Of a stretch of 64,000 bases of DNA, positions 20,005 through 30,789 are shown one piece after another. Positions within the stretch are counted from its first letter, which is position 1. Each line of letters opens with the position of its first letter. The position numbers were made by a program, and so were the translations under genes. The DNA is from Roridomyces roridus (taxonomy: Eukaryota > Basidiomycota > Agaricomycetes > Agaricales > Mycenaceae): positions 372,001 through 436,000 of the forward strand of contig JARKIF010000026.1 of assembly GCA_029378245.1 (NCBI GenBank). Reading direction: 5' to 3'. The notes beneath the pieces are model-generated. The model had not been told where the DNA came from. It did no database searches and worked only from the letters and a program-made list of their open reading frames with translations.

Positions 20005-22280
20005 AAGCCATGTCTGAAGAGAGTGCTTCGGCGTGGCCCTGACCCCGATGGCCCGGGAGATTCCAACGAGCGATACGACGACCGAGACGCAGGTGATGGA
20101 TATTATCTGCCTCGCGAGAAGGTGGACGAATGGGCACGGAAACGGCTGGCGGATGTTCTACCAACGGATGACAACGTGTGTATGCCTTTCACTGCTGGGG
20201 ATGTACGCTGACATCGGGCTTAGGGGGAGGAGAATCCGTGCAAGGAACGTTGGAAGAATATGGTCAATGACGTGACGGCCAAAATGTGGGGTATCTTTGA
20301 TGAGACTGGGATCTTCCTTTGTCTCTGTCGGCACGGGTTTGCATTGGTGCTGGTCGACATGTTGCGGAGTGGGGAACTGTGCGTCTGCTTTCTGTTTGAC
20401 TGATTCCTTTCCTGACGTGTTTTAGCTCCAAGTATCCCCTTGCCGTCGTTGAGCACCTCCTCACGCACTTCGGTGTCGATCTCGGCGTCGGCTACGACAT
20501 CGGGTGCCACTTTTGCACCACCCTCGACAAGAGCGAGCTGGGACCCGAGGCGCGAGAGGCACGACTGCGCTGCCTTGTTGGGGCGTTCCACGGCCATGCC
20601 CACAACCGCCTATGCCAAGTCTGCTTCTTGGCATTATATGTCAAGGGGCTGGGCATTGAGGATTTGGAAGGCTGTGAGCGGAGGTTCTCTCGCAGCAACG
20701 CGCTGGCGGGCTGCTGTCGCCGCGCAAGTCGTTTCCACCGCCAGCAGGAAATCACTGCCTACTTCAAGCACACGGACGACTTCGACGTTTACGCCTCTCT
20801 TGGTGAGTGCAACAATTCTTGTTTTAATCTGTGGACTGACACCGCATATAGCTACATTCTTGTGCTCCAACTACGAGCAATCCCTCAAGATTCTGGACGA
20901 CGAGGGAGCTGTGCGGAGGCTGATGTGGGAGGAGGATATTGTGGATGGGAACGAGTTTGTACAGGCACTTGCGGACGAGAGGGTGTATCTGCAGGAGCTG
21001 TACAAGAGCTCCAAGAATACGGTGGAGACGCCCGAGACGCGCTACGTGGCTTGCCTCGACAATGACATTGCCAATGCGTGAGTCTTTCCCCGCACGTCTC
21101 AATCCTGTATCTGACCTTTGAGGTATAGATCCAAAGTGACCCAGTGCAGAGCTGCTGTTCGTCAAGCGCAGAGCGACACGGCAGCATTCACCCCCGGGAA
21201 GAGCAAGGCCGATATTGCCCTGAGGCATGCGTTGGAGAAGAGGGAGCGCACGGCCATGGTATTGGCGGAGGTCGAGCGGGACCTCAATATTACTACCCGG
21301 TGGACTGTCGAGCATCCACGATATATTGCCGCGCAGAAGGAGGCACGCCTGCTGGAGTATCAACGAGCTCTGGATCGGCTTGAGCTCCTCGTGGTTGAGC
21401 GGCTTTTTGAGTTGACGAAAATGAATCAGTCGGGAACAGGTGCGTCCACGATGCTGGATTTATTTGCATCTGCTGACCGGATACAGGCTACAAGATGAGA
21501 AAGCATATCGCCAAGTCATTGCAAGCCCGTTCCAAGGCCGTGCGGAGTGCGGTGGCCAAATACAATGCCGCCGCTGCTGCAGTCACCCCGCCCCGTGAAC
21601 CCGTCGACATCGAGAAGGTTCTCGAGTACGCCTTCCTGGCGGACTTTGACCTCCTCCGCCACAGCCATCATGGCGTCGACCAACAGTACTGGGCCCGCCC
21701 CGCCTATCGCTCGCTCATGAACAAGTGGTTTCGACTGGAGCGCGCGCGTGAAGAGTTAAAACGACTGGATATCGAAATCCGTCGTTTTGTTACTTGGATG
21801 CGGGACGAAGGCGTTTTTCTCCGTAAACGCGAGGCAGCACTGCGGAAGACGGAGGGCAAGTCTGAGGAGCAGGTGGAGGCGGATTACGAGTTGGCCGTAC
21901 ATCTTGAGGAGTATCGTATGCGGCGAGGCAGGTTCGAGCAGTCGCACATGATGCGCCTCCGTGCCCTGAAGAGGAAATGGGGCCCGCGGTGCACTGCATC
22001 CTTGACGCCGGGAGTCCCACTCATGCCTGTGTCTCGGCCTGCGGTGGACGGAGATGAGCCGGAGACTATGGACGTGGACTTGCCGAGGGAGCCGGGGATG
22101 GCGGGAGAGGAGCAGGGAGACTTGTCCACTCAGGAGGGAGACGGACACGGATCAGCGGATGAGGATGATTCAGACGCCGAGGGTGATGAGGCGCATGATG
22201 AGCATGTCTCTGAAATGCTCTTCAAGCTCGCCGGCCTTGGAATTGATGCCGAGGAGCGGGGTGAGAGCATTGCAGATTAG
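20005..22280 (+). CDS. KDZ transposase, N-terminally truncated
   Basis: C-terminal half of a Kyakuja-Dileera-Zisupton transposase. Exons with matching phases: to 20175, 20224-20378, 20426-20802, 20852-21077, 21129-21439, 21487-22280. The order of family blocks is CLKRVLR, GDGYYLPREKVDEWARKR, CKERWKNM, GIFLCLCRHG, SGELSKYPLAVVEHLL, YDIGCHF, AFHGHAHNRLCQVCFLA, GLGIEDLEGCERRFSRSN and FHRQQEITAYF, then a helical region and an acidic Ser/Asp tail ending LAGLGIDAEERGESIAD. Intact relatives have about 500 more residues before CLKRVLR, including the first catalytic segment (DGN). Here homology starts right at the junction with TET/JBP near 20000. This copy cannot be catalytically complete. The stop lies 41 bp before the right inverted repeat. 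Confidence 0.88.
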
Positions 22281-22321
22281 ATTGTCTTAGTTCCCTTTTT
22301 GGTAAAATCATGATTGCATCA

Positions 22322-22530
22322 ATGGCAGATCACCCGGTGACACTTTATTGCAATGAAGGTCTACTTACTTGTACTTGGTAAGTCCTACATACTATTCTGC
22401 AACTTTATTGCAACCTTTATTGCAACCTTTATTGCATCTAGGGAAGATTCGCTATATCCCTTCAAATTAGAAAGGACACCCCCCCCATACGTCCCTTCTA
22501 ATTTGAAGGGATATACAGGTCCCAAAGGTG
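22322..22530 (-). repeat. Right terminal inverted repeat of the KDZ element
   Basis: Inverted partner of 12657-12865. It has the same internal 25-nt-arm hairpin (22453-22515 region) and the TTTATTGCAA direct repeats. The last bases before the target duplication are GGTCCCAAAGGTG. Confidence 0.92.
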
Positions 22531-22538
22531 TTTGTGGT

Positions 22539-22789
22539 TCATGCTGGTTCAGACACCTGTAATCACCTCCCAGCAGGCGGATCCTCCGACGGGTCGTTAT
22601 TGGGATTCCAGGAACCTCCCCTTGTTGTTATCGAGTCCTTGTGAGTTGCTTCAATTTCGTGCGTTCCAACTCATAAGTTTTCAGACTTCGATCCTTCTCC
22701 CTCATGCCACCCAATTTGGCTTCTTCCTGCACCCCACACGCTTTCGGGATGCAGCACTCCTCCCATTCACCTTTGGCGACGTCAAATAG
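22539..22789 (+). pseudogene. Zn(II)2Cys6 transcription factor, copy B, 3' part
   Basis: Continuation of the factor gene beyond the KDZ insertion: intron remainder, acceptor CCCAG at 22569-22573, exon from 22574 (GFQEPP frame), then the FGFFLHPTRFRDAALLPF block to a stop at 22789. Nearly identical to 1612-1862. Confidence 0.7.
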
Positions 22790-24630
22790 AAAGTGCAGAC
22801 CACCGTACTGACTGCAGCCTCAGGGTTCAGATCATAACATCGGCGAAGGCGCATGCAATCGAAGTACAATATATCAAACAACGCGGTTTTCAACTCATTG
22901 ATGCCCTCGGAAGGAATCGAACCCTAACATCAACATTGGGTGGATCCCGACCTCGAATGGATGGGGAGGCGACCCTCGCCTAAATTTCTCCCTTTTCACA
23001 GTACATACATTTCAACTCGATCGATGAGCGGGTCTCTCTTTCTCTCACAATTCAAAGCTCAAGGGTCCCGGAATCTACAATCGCGACCTTGGTCACAAAA
23101 AAGCTGCGCCAGGGAAGATGCTACACATGCCCTCGCAGGGAATCGAACCCTCAAACAAACACTGACAAATATCCCGAATATATAGCTGGTGAGGTGACCA
23201 TCGCTGTCAACAAGGGCTGCCCCAGACTCTCTGGAACCACCTTTATGCCATGCCATTAATTCATCTAAATTCACTCTTTGCGTACCACCTACCAGTACAT
23301 TTCAACTCGATCGACAAGCCCGCCTGCTATACAGCTCGGGCCGCGTCACTTTACAATGTCGTGAAAGGGAAACGAGTGAGGCGTAAGGCTTCAGCAGCTG
23401 ACACCGGCAAAGGCGCATGCTGTCAAAATTCAATACAAAAAGGGTTGGTCACTCCCGAAATGGCCTGAAGGGAATCGAACCCTCACAGCGCTGACACAGC
23501 GAACAAGTCCCGTCCTCTCTCTCTCTCTGAGACTCTTCCTTCAACAGTTCAAAGCTGAAGGGTCCCAGAATCTACACCGCGACCTTGGTTCCAAAAAAGC
23601 GGGAATGAAGTAGGATCTGTGGATGCCCTCGAAGGGAATCGAACCCTCAAAACCCACTAACTTATTCGGTGTGACTGTCCTACAAATGGCGAGGGGTCAA
23701 CGAGGGCTTCCCCGACTCTGCCATTCCTCATCTAAACTCACTCCTTTCGTACGGCACGCACATACTTATACACATCCCAGTAACTTGATCGACAACCGGG
23801 CAGGCTCGCTGCCCTTGTCGAGGAAGCGAAACGAGCCAGCCTCCGACCTCGGACCTCAGCAGCAACGCCAGCCGAAGGCGCAACAAGTCCAGGGCGAATA
23901 AAAAAGGTGTTTGGGGATATACATTTAAATGACCTCGGAGGGAATCGAACCCTTACGAGCCGAAACTAGTCGCAATGTATTTGACCGTCCTTGGACACGC
24001 TTCTTCAACAAGAGGCAAAGCTTGTGGAATAATAATTGGAATCCGACTGTACCCAGAGCACAAAAACTATCAGAAATGCTATCCCTCCATGCCTTGGGAG
24101 GGAATCGAACCCTCCACCACTCCGACGAAGTGACCACGGTTGACCCAAACACACTGTCTGCAGCCACCTCAATCCTAGTCTCAGGTTCTCAGACTCTAGT
24201 CAAACTGACGATAGCTAGTATGTAGTTTGATAGAGTCTGATTGCAAACTCGGCCCCTTGGCGGAAGGTCGATAGATGACGTATAATAGCACGCCATCTAT
24301 GGTCAAATTTGACGTGATCGAGCGCCCGCCGAGCTTTCGGCCGCTCATTGTTCTTTGAAATTTATCATACAAACTACCTAGGTATCTACTCAAAGATGCT
24401 CACTTTAGCTCTGCAAAAAAAAGAGGCAAAACAGCGCACTGGGAGAGGTGCGACAAGAGTGCGATGCCAGCGTTGATCGGATCAATGGCTGCATATGCAG
24501 CGCACTACGTCATCTTTCGACCTTCCGCCAAAGGGCGGACTTTGACAGCAGACTACCTCAATCCCATACCAAATAATTGTACCGAGATAAGTAGTTCAAC
24601 TTGCAGGTTGAACTCGGGTGAGTGGGCGGG
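22790..24630 (-). repeat. tRNA-derived SINE-like repeat cluster, unit B
   Basis: Counterpart of 1863-3330. Units have box B near 22913, 23143, 23470, 23633, 23938 and 24098 on the minus strand, with T-runs and the same two tails. The stretch 24180-24560 is extra relative to units A and D. It contains a pair of inverted segments (atgacgtataatagc... near 24275 and tgcgcactacgtcatc near 24500, each beside tcgaccttccgccaaag), possibly a short foldback insertion. No gene is seen. Confidence 0.5.
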
Positions 24631-24886
24631 CTACGAGTCAGAGTCGGAAAGCGTCCGCGCAAACGTAGAATGGGTAGGCGTCGGCACAAACGTAACATCT
24701 CCATCCTCATCCTCATCCCCGTCTGCCTCGGACGCAGAAAGGTACGAGGATGACGAAGAGGTAGTGCTGGTGAAGGATGATGCAGACGTCGACTGAGGAA
24801 TCTGCGGAGATGAAGCAGTGGTGTATGGCGAGTGAGGAATCTGGGGAGAGGGCGCAGCGGGGATGTACGGGGATGGCTCCGCAGAC
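24631..24886 (-). pseudogene. 3' tail of a Sec2-like gene, unit B (fragment)
   Basis: Same fragment and same break (after ggctccgcagac) as at 3331-3586. Units A and B thus inherited one rearrangement rather than suffering two. Confidence 0.75.
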
Positions 24887-26076
24887 GCGTCGATGTGCCG
24901 ATGGCCACTCGTATCGTCAAGTGGAATCTCAAGCGCTACCCGACGGGTGTCTTTTTCCTGTTTGGCGCCGGTCGTCTAGCACTCGTGCGTTCACAACCTG
25001 CGCGTGCTATTGAATTCCATACCCGTGCGATGGCTGCACAGACGCAATACCGCAATCTGCATCACGTCAGCTATTGGGAGATGGCGATTGCGAACTTGGC
25101 GCTGGCGGATGTGCGCAGTAGCGCCGAGTGCTGGAAGGTTCTGGAGCAAGAGGCGACGTGGAGCAAGAGTATCTACTCCTATGGTCGGGCGGTGTGCTTG
25201 CTCGCGAGCCTCGAAGACGGGGAGAGCAAAGAGGGTGACGGGGATAAGGAGAAACGGGAGGAGGCGTTACGGCTTATGAAGCTCGTCCCAACTCTGCGGC
25301 AAAAGATCGCCGGCAAGTCGATCCCGCTGGAGAAATTCGTGGCTCGCAAGGCTCGCAAGTGCATTGCGCAGAAGGGGCGTCTCCTCCTTCCTGCTCTCGA
25401 GCTGTCCGTCGTCTTCCTCGGCATTGCACATGCGCCCCGCCGTATTGTCGAGGAGCGGATGTTGCCTCAAGTACGAAGTGCGCTTGTGGAGCTCAAGGAG
25501 GGTGCGCAGGGGTATTGGGATGATTTGGCGCTGGCGAGGTATTTGGAAGGTTTGTGTTTGCGATATATTGCGTTTCCGGTGCGTATTCTACTTGTCGATA
25601 TTAGCTTTACTGATCCCGCGCGTAGGATCCCGACGTTGTGCTGGACCCAGCGGAGGTGCCGGCGCTATCGCGGGACGAAGCGGCTCAAGGCGCCAAAGCG
25701 TGTTTCGAGGCTGTGTTCAAAGACAGTGAGAAGATCGAGCTGGATCACCATATTGTTTATCACGCTCGTGCGTTTTTTCTCCCTTCTCCGGTTGAAGAAT
25801 TTGTGTACTGAACAGGGAGGCGAGTAGACTACGAACTGGGGCGTCTCCTGGTGTGTCTCGGCGACGAAGCTGAGGTGCGTCGGCATTTGGAACTCGTCCT
25901 ATCAGGCAGGTATCTCGAGGTTGGGCCGTCGGGACGAAAGGTCAGTCACTCTTTGCCTCTCGTTTTGCCGGAGTTTGATTCTGATTATCTGTACCCAGGG
26001 CCGATACAGCATGGAAAATGCGCTTCATATGCGGGCGAATGCAGCGGTTGAGGCGTTGCATCAGAAGCGATTGTAG
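24887..26076 (+). pseudogene. IML2/TTC39-family TPR protein, C-terminal half, unit B
   Basis: Exons to 25578, 25626-25767, 25828-25940 and 25999-26076 give the same product as copy A with a few percent substitutions (for example LASLEDGESKEGD against LASVQDGESKVGD). Introns differ in length but phases are the same. The frame is open throughout. The N-terminal half is absent as in A. If transcribed from the antisense Sec2 region it would start at ATG 24904. Confidence 0.75.
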
Positions 26077-26832
26077 ATTGAGAAGTATGTATGTATGTAT
26101 GTATGCGTAGGTAGAGGGAGAGGAGATACCTTGTACTAATTTAAGTTTTGTTTATGAGGAGGAAGTCTTCTTGTTGTGGAACGACTGCATTCAATTCGAC
26201 AAGCGGCTGGAATTTTTGCAGTTGACGAAAGCGCAGACTATCGCACTGCCTGAAGCGGCGCCTCAGTTCATAACATCGACAACGGCGAATGCAGTCAAAG
26301 TTCAATTAAAAAACGCCAAATTCCCCTGGCCCTACCAACCATGCCCTCGGAAGGATTCGAACCCTCACAACATAGCCAATCTCGTCGACTAGATTTGAGC
26401 AGCAAGCGCCATCCTCTTAGACCCTTTCTACGATTTCAAAGCCCAAGCCCAAGGGTTCCGGAATCTACACCGGTCCGTGCCTCTGGTCCCCAAAAAAGAG
26501 CTCTAAAGAAGATCTCGCCATGCCCTCGGAGGGAGTCGAACCCTCAAATTTAATTCACTAGCAGATTGTCGACAAACAATAGATGGTGATGTGACCACCA
26601 CGGTCAACGAAGGCTTCCACAGGGTCTCTGTGGACCAGCTCCGGTCATTCGCTAGTCTCTCTCTCTGATTATCTTTACCCAGGGCCGGCACATCATCGAA
26701 AACGCGCTTCGCATGCGGACAAATGCAGTGATTGGGGCAGTATGCCATGAGGGACACATCTCGCATGATTCATGGAATTCCAAAGAACAGAAAAAAACAA
26801 ATGAGAATGCGCAGAGATTTCTTGTATTATTC
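26077..26832 (-). repeat. Microsatellite, SINE-like units and IML2 exon relic, unit B
   Basis: GTAT repeats at 26085-26105. tRNA-derived units have box B near 26352 and 26531. The decayed IML2 last-exon copy lies at 26668-26745. Same order as 4788-5511. Confidence 0.5.
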
Positions 26833-29508
26833 CTAATCATCGTCTGAATCGAAAATTTCGGAACCCGAATCGGACGTGTCTGAATCCGGATTCATCTCTA
26901 GGAGGCAAGCGTAGCATTGTTCGACAGCTTTCTGCTGCTGCTCCCACGAACGAATGAGGTCGGGTGGAGGAGAGGGTGCTTTCTGCGACCAAAAATGATA
27001 CATAACAGGTTCAACGGATAGAATTCCTGACCTACCTTAATCCAGTCCAAAATCGCGGCAAACCACTTGGGCTGCACAGGACCATACTTGTGCTGTACCA
27101 AATGATATTCAGTGTCCGGTTTGAAAATTGAACAAGTCTGCGCAAGGTCGAGATCCTTGAGAGCCCCCAATAACTCGGCATCTGGATTGCAACCACACAA
27201 TATTGACATCCATTTGAACCTATTGCAATTCAAACATCTGTTCAAAGGCGAGAAATGATTACTTGCATATAGAATTGATCCCCCGTGAAGTTTGTTTGTG
27301 TTATCGTGTCCTTTAGGCATCGTATCCATTGCAGGGCTGTGAAACGGCATATTTCTTTGTGAGGCATGAACAATTGACCACATTTATCAGGATCATCGAG
27401 GAATTTCTGGATGGCCTTGATATCCACCAAATCAGTTCCTGATACCTTGGTAAGCGGCACGAGTACATCCCATTTCAGTGCGAGTAAGTCCAGAGTCGCA
27501 ATGATGTCTTCCGAGCCTCCATCCGATTCGGGAAGCCGGTTTAGCACATTCCAAATGCGCAACACGGAAAGGAGATCTGGGCTTTGAAGATATTGGGGAT
27601 ATATCAACTCGGAGGGAAGATCTCGAGTACTATCAGCATCCTACCAGAGATATGAGCACACACGGAAGCGACACGGAGGATTTAAAAAAACCGACAGAAC
27701 TGGACGCGAATGCCCCCACGAGTTTATACAAATGGCACCAAGTTCTAACCAGGTCCGATGATGCAGGTAGCAATTGCTGCAGCAATCAGTATCAACAGTT
27801 GCGAGAAATTTTTTTACCTGAAGCCAAGTGACAACGACCTGGGCATAATCTTTGCCTTGCCTGTATACATCATGCTGAAAATCGACGGTCCAAAAAACAG
27901 GGAGCAACCCGTCTGTTGGAGGGACTTTCGGCAAGCACTCCACAAAGGGGATTGCGATCCTCCTGTTTTACATTTCATTTCTTGTAAGTATTGGCTAATC
28001 TCTATCGACATCATGACTCACCAGAAATCCTCAGGCCCCAATGAACCAGACAAGAGAACATGGGCCATGTCATGCACCAGCGTATCCAGTAGGTCTTCAC
28101 CCGATATACAAAATGATAATGACCGCTGTGAGTCCATCAAGAAGTCCCCAAAGGAGGCATGCAGTAATGCAACCGGTTTATGATACCACAAGACGCGCGC
28201 AGGGTGCACGCGTACAACAGAATGTAGGCCGCGTAAGATAGCACGAGACGTTCCTCGTCGCATCCGCAAGACAACGTCGATTTGCTCAGGGTCTAAATCT
28301 CCTTCCACAACTGCAGACAAGACACGAAGGAGTGTCGGCTTGTTGGGGAGGGTTGACAAGATTTGTGTGTACAAGTCGTCGAGAGGAGATAAACTGCCGG
28401 GATCCAGACCGAGGACCGCGTCGAGCCGCTCTGCAGGATGTGAATATTCGTTGTCAACGTAGCGAAGAACGGTGGACGCGTAGATGAATGTTCCTGATGA
28501 CTTTTTAACGAGGTCCTCAATTGTATCTCTCCCGGGCCATCCGACTTCCAGCAAGATTCCGCGGGAGGTGTGGATCCCATGAATTCGCGAGAATTCGTCT
28601 GTAAAATATCGGCGAATATCTGCGAGCGCACGGTCATCCGGTAGGACCTGGAGATCCCGACAGACGTCCGAATTTTCTGGGGCCTTGAAGGCTTCACAGA
28701 GATGTGCCTCGGAGCGGCTGCAGACGAGGATGTGGATGGGTGCATCGCCAGAACGCAGGGTGTCGATCAGGGCACGTATAAGCGCAATTTGTGCCCTGTG
28801 GTCTTCGCATTCGTCCAAACCATCAATGACCAGGATGGGTCGAGACGTAAGCGGAGGTGCGTTTCTGAACGGCTGGACTAGCAGTTTCTCGAGCTGGTGG
28901 TGTATTGTCTTCCCCAGGACAAGCCTGTCCATCTCGACGGCGCGCTGGATCCTGGGACCGAGTTGGGGAAATGCGACGGTGAGTTGATACGCGAGGGTTG
29001 GCAACAAGTTCCTCCAAGTTCCGCGGCTGACGCTCCCCCGCTTGAAGAAGAAAGAGCCGCCCAGTTGACCGCGGCCATGACAGCTCGCGGCAAACTGCTG
29101 TGCGATTGCGGACTTGCCGATACCGGCGCAGCCATGGAGCCAGAGTATTGGGCTGTCGCTGGGCTGCTCAAAGGACCATTTATCCAACTCTTCCAATATC
29201 GCGCTTCGCGTGCCGGGATGACATGCAGGATCCGCGGGGCGCTCAGCCGAGTCGTGCATTGCGTCAAGAGACACGGCACGGAGCAGAATGTCGAGGCCTT
29301 ATTGGAGTCAGTGTGCAGCTCAAAAGTCGAGCCATTGGCACGCACCGCTTTCCCCCACGTTCGTCGTATGAGAGACATTCATGTTTCCTGCGACATTGTG
29401 GAAGGTGCTGTTCTGGAACTGAACTGGCCGATCTCCTTCGATGCGTACAACGTTGCCGGCTCCCTGAGTCTGAAGGCGGACTGGACGATCCCCATCGAGG
29501 CGCAACAT
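26833..29508 (-). CDS. NACHT-domain NLR protein, intact copy B
   Basis: Seven exons, all phases agreeing: 29346-29508, 28022-29297, 27818-27962, 27696-27776, 27267-27640, 27036-27219, 26833-26982 (790 aa). Signal-transducing NTPase of the STAND/NLR class, in fungi linked to non-self recognition. Residues 1-55 are a short leader (FQNSTFHNVAGNMNVSHTTN) common in Agaricomycete NLRs. Next comes the HDSAERPADPACHPGTR linker, then NACHT: Walker A GCAGIGKS (about 110-117), Walker B LVIDGLDEC (about 210-218), sensor ILVCSRSE, and the winged-helix-like LLHASFGDFL block near 445. The C-terminal 300 residues carry no ankyrin, TPR or WD repeats. They hold LLSVLRIWNVLNRL, LKWDVLVPLTKVSGTD, CNPDAELLGAL, KWFAAILDWIK and an acidic tail. 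Intron 5 appears to use a GC donor. A divergent coiled-coil gene starts 484 bp away. Confidence 0.9.
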
Positions 29509-29991
29509 TGTGAGATGGTGGAGGAGAGAAAGAGAGGCAGCGTGTGTAAATACTCACTGCCCTATGCTGTGAATGTCCCGTCTAATTGTGGTGTTGACGT
29601 ACAGCACGGAGCACAGCTTCGAATTAAGGACGGTAAGCTAACAGCAGAGACAGATCTGAGGTGAGGAGAATTGAACCTTCAAGCAACGGATGCTTAGACT
29701 AGGTATTCTAGAGCCCGATTTGTTCCTTTCGGATCCAGAAAGTTGGCAAGCCAGCGTCTGAGCCAACAAACACAGCCGTATCCTCCGACGTTGGTCTCCT
29801 TTTGTTAAGCCAATGCTTCCGAGTCTTGAGCCGAGGACAGCCTTCGTCCGGAGCCAGGGTCCGACGCAGCCGCAGAGCTTGAAAGAAAGAGGATTTAACA
29901 ACCGCGGGAGGGGTTCGCTTTCACTGTTGCAGTCATCCCACCGGACACGGTTTCCCCATGAACAGCAGACAAGCATCCATATAACAATGAC
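29509..29991. promoter_or_regulatory. Shared divergent upstream region (NLR B / coiled-coil C)
   Basis: 483 bp between two divergent start codons, kept with high identity in all units (10243-10715, 33541-33822, and partly 1-163). It contains ACTGTTGCAGTCATCCCA and CCACGGTTTCC-like blocks but no mapped promoter. A shared promoter is inferred from layout only. Confidence 0.4.
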
Positions 29992-30309
29992 ATGGTGTCA
30001 AGAGATCCAGAAACGCGACACAGTAGCATTGGAGATAGCTCCACGCTTCGGAGACAGTATCTGGAGAACGAGCTCCGGAGGGTGCAGGAGCAGATGGTGG
30101 ACGTGGATCGCCTGACGATAAGTTCTTCACGTATGAGTCTAGCGGTGCCGGGGGAGAACGAAGTGCGAGATTTGGAAGAGTTGTTGAAGGTAGCGAGGGA
30201 TAGGAATACGATGCTGATGAGACGGATAGACGAGCTGGAGAGGCAGATGCAGTCGGCGTGGGCGTTGGGACTGTCTGACGAGCCGCCGCCTGGGTATAGT
30301 TCTTTGTAG
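29992..30309 (+). CDS. Small coiled-coil protein, intact copy C
   Basis: Single-exon 105-aa protein, the only one of four copies with an open frame. It starts MVSRDPETRHSSIGD, followed by a charged helix (LRRQYLENELRRVQEQM), a linker with SSSRMSLAVPGENE, a second helix (RDLEELLKVARDRN, LMRRIDELERQMQ) and the tail WALGLSDEPPPGYSSL. Two coiled-coil segments and no membrane or signal segment point to a small oligomeric or adaptor protein. This C-terminal tail is common on small Agaricomycete proteins of unknown function. In every unit it is divergent from the NLR gene, so co-regulation or a joint role is possible but unproven. Confidence 0.7.
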   Translation: MVSRDPETRHSSIGDSSTLRRQYLENELRRVQEQMVDVDRLTISSSRMSLAVPGENEVRDLEELLKVARDRNTMLMRRIDELERQMQSAWALGLSDEPPPGYSSL

Positions 30310-30789
30310 GCCGTTAGTTAGACAAAAGAGCAGCAATAGCAACTACCGCCTCGTCAGCTGGTAGACTTGAGAGAGCTTGAGAGTGAGAGATGGAAAAGCT
30401 TGGGTCCTTGGGAAAAGCCAAGCCCGAAATCAGAAATGATTGCCGAGTGGCAGTGTTTCGTCTTCTCCGAGTCCTCTTCCGCAAGGGGCATCGGGACTGG
30501 AAAGTCCAGGGAGGGTTGAAAAAAAACTTCTACATACCTCGGTCATACGGTAACTCGGAGGCTATTGAGGTATGTAAGATGAAAATGGTGGAGGAGGAGC
30601 GGAAGTGAAGACGATGATGTTGTGTACGAAATATCGAATGAGTGAGCACAGGATATCGGCAGGAAACTCACCAAACTGGTAGCCTTGATAGATTTGCTTT
30701 CATCTTTTGGCACACCGTTGTCCCGCATGATTCATGTAACTCCAAACACGAGACTAAAACTAAACAATACTCGTATGATTATCCCTATC
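30310..30789. other. Junction region between coiled-coil gene C and NLR C, no gene seen
   Basis: About 480 bp where unit C skips the factor, SINE and IML2 parts. It contains a short region related to 540-650 (gggaaaagccaagcccgaaatcag, near 30410), then unique sequence. This is the breakpoint that makes unit C short. Confidence 0.5.

Larger units (their letters stand above)
12649..22538. mobile_element. KDZ-family DNA transposon carrying TET/JBP and cargo genes
   Basis: A complete, sharply bounded element spans 12657-22530 (9,874 bp). It has 209-bp inverted ends (12657-12865 and 22322-22530), first bases CACCTTTGGGACCTG, and an 8-bp target duplication TTTGTGGT (12649-12656 and 22531-22538). 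The empty site is kept at 1604-1611 and 35255-35262. It contains five genes: 12967-15612 (-), 16499-17656 (-), 17844-18560 (-), a TET/JBP dioxygenase 18986-20000 (-) and a KDZ transposase 20005-22280 (+). Association of fungal KDZ transposons with TET/JBP genes is established; this copy shows both within one pair of inverted repeats. The transposase lacks its N-terminal half, so this copy is probably non-autonomous. It sits in an intron of factor copy B, just inside the 5' splice site. Confidence 0.93.
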
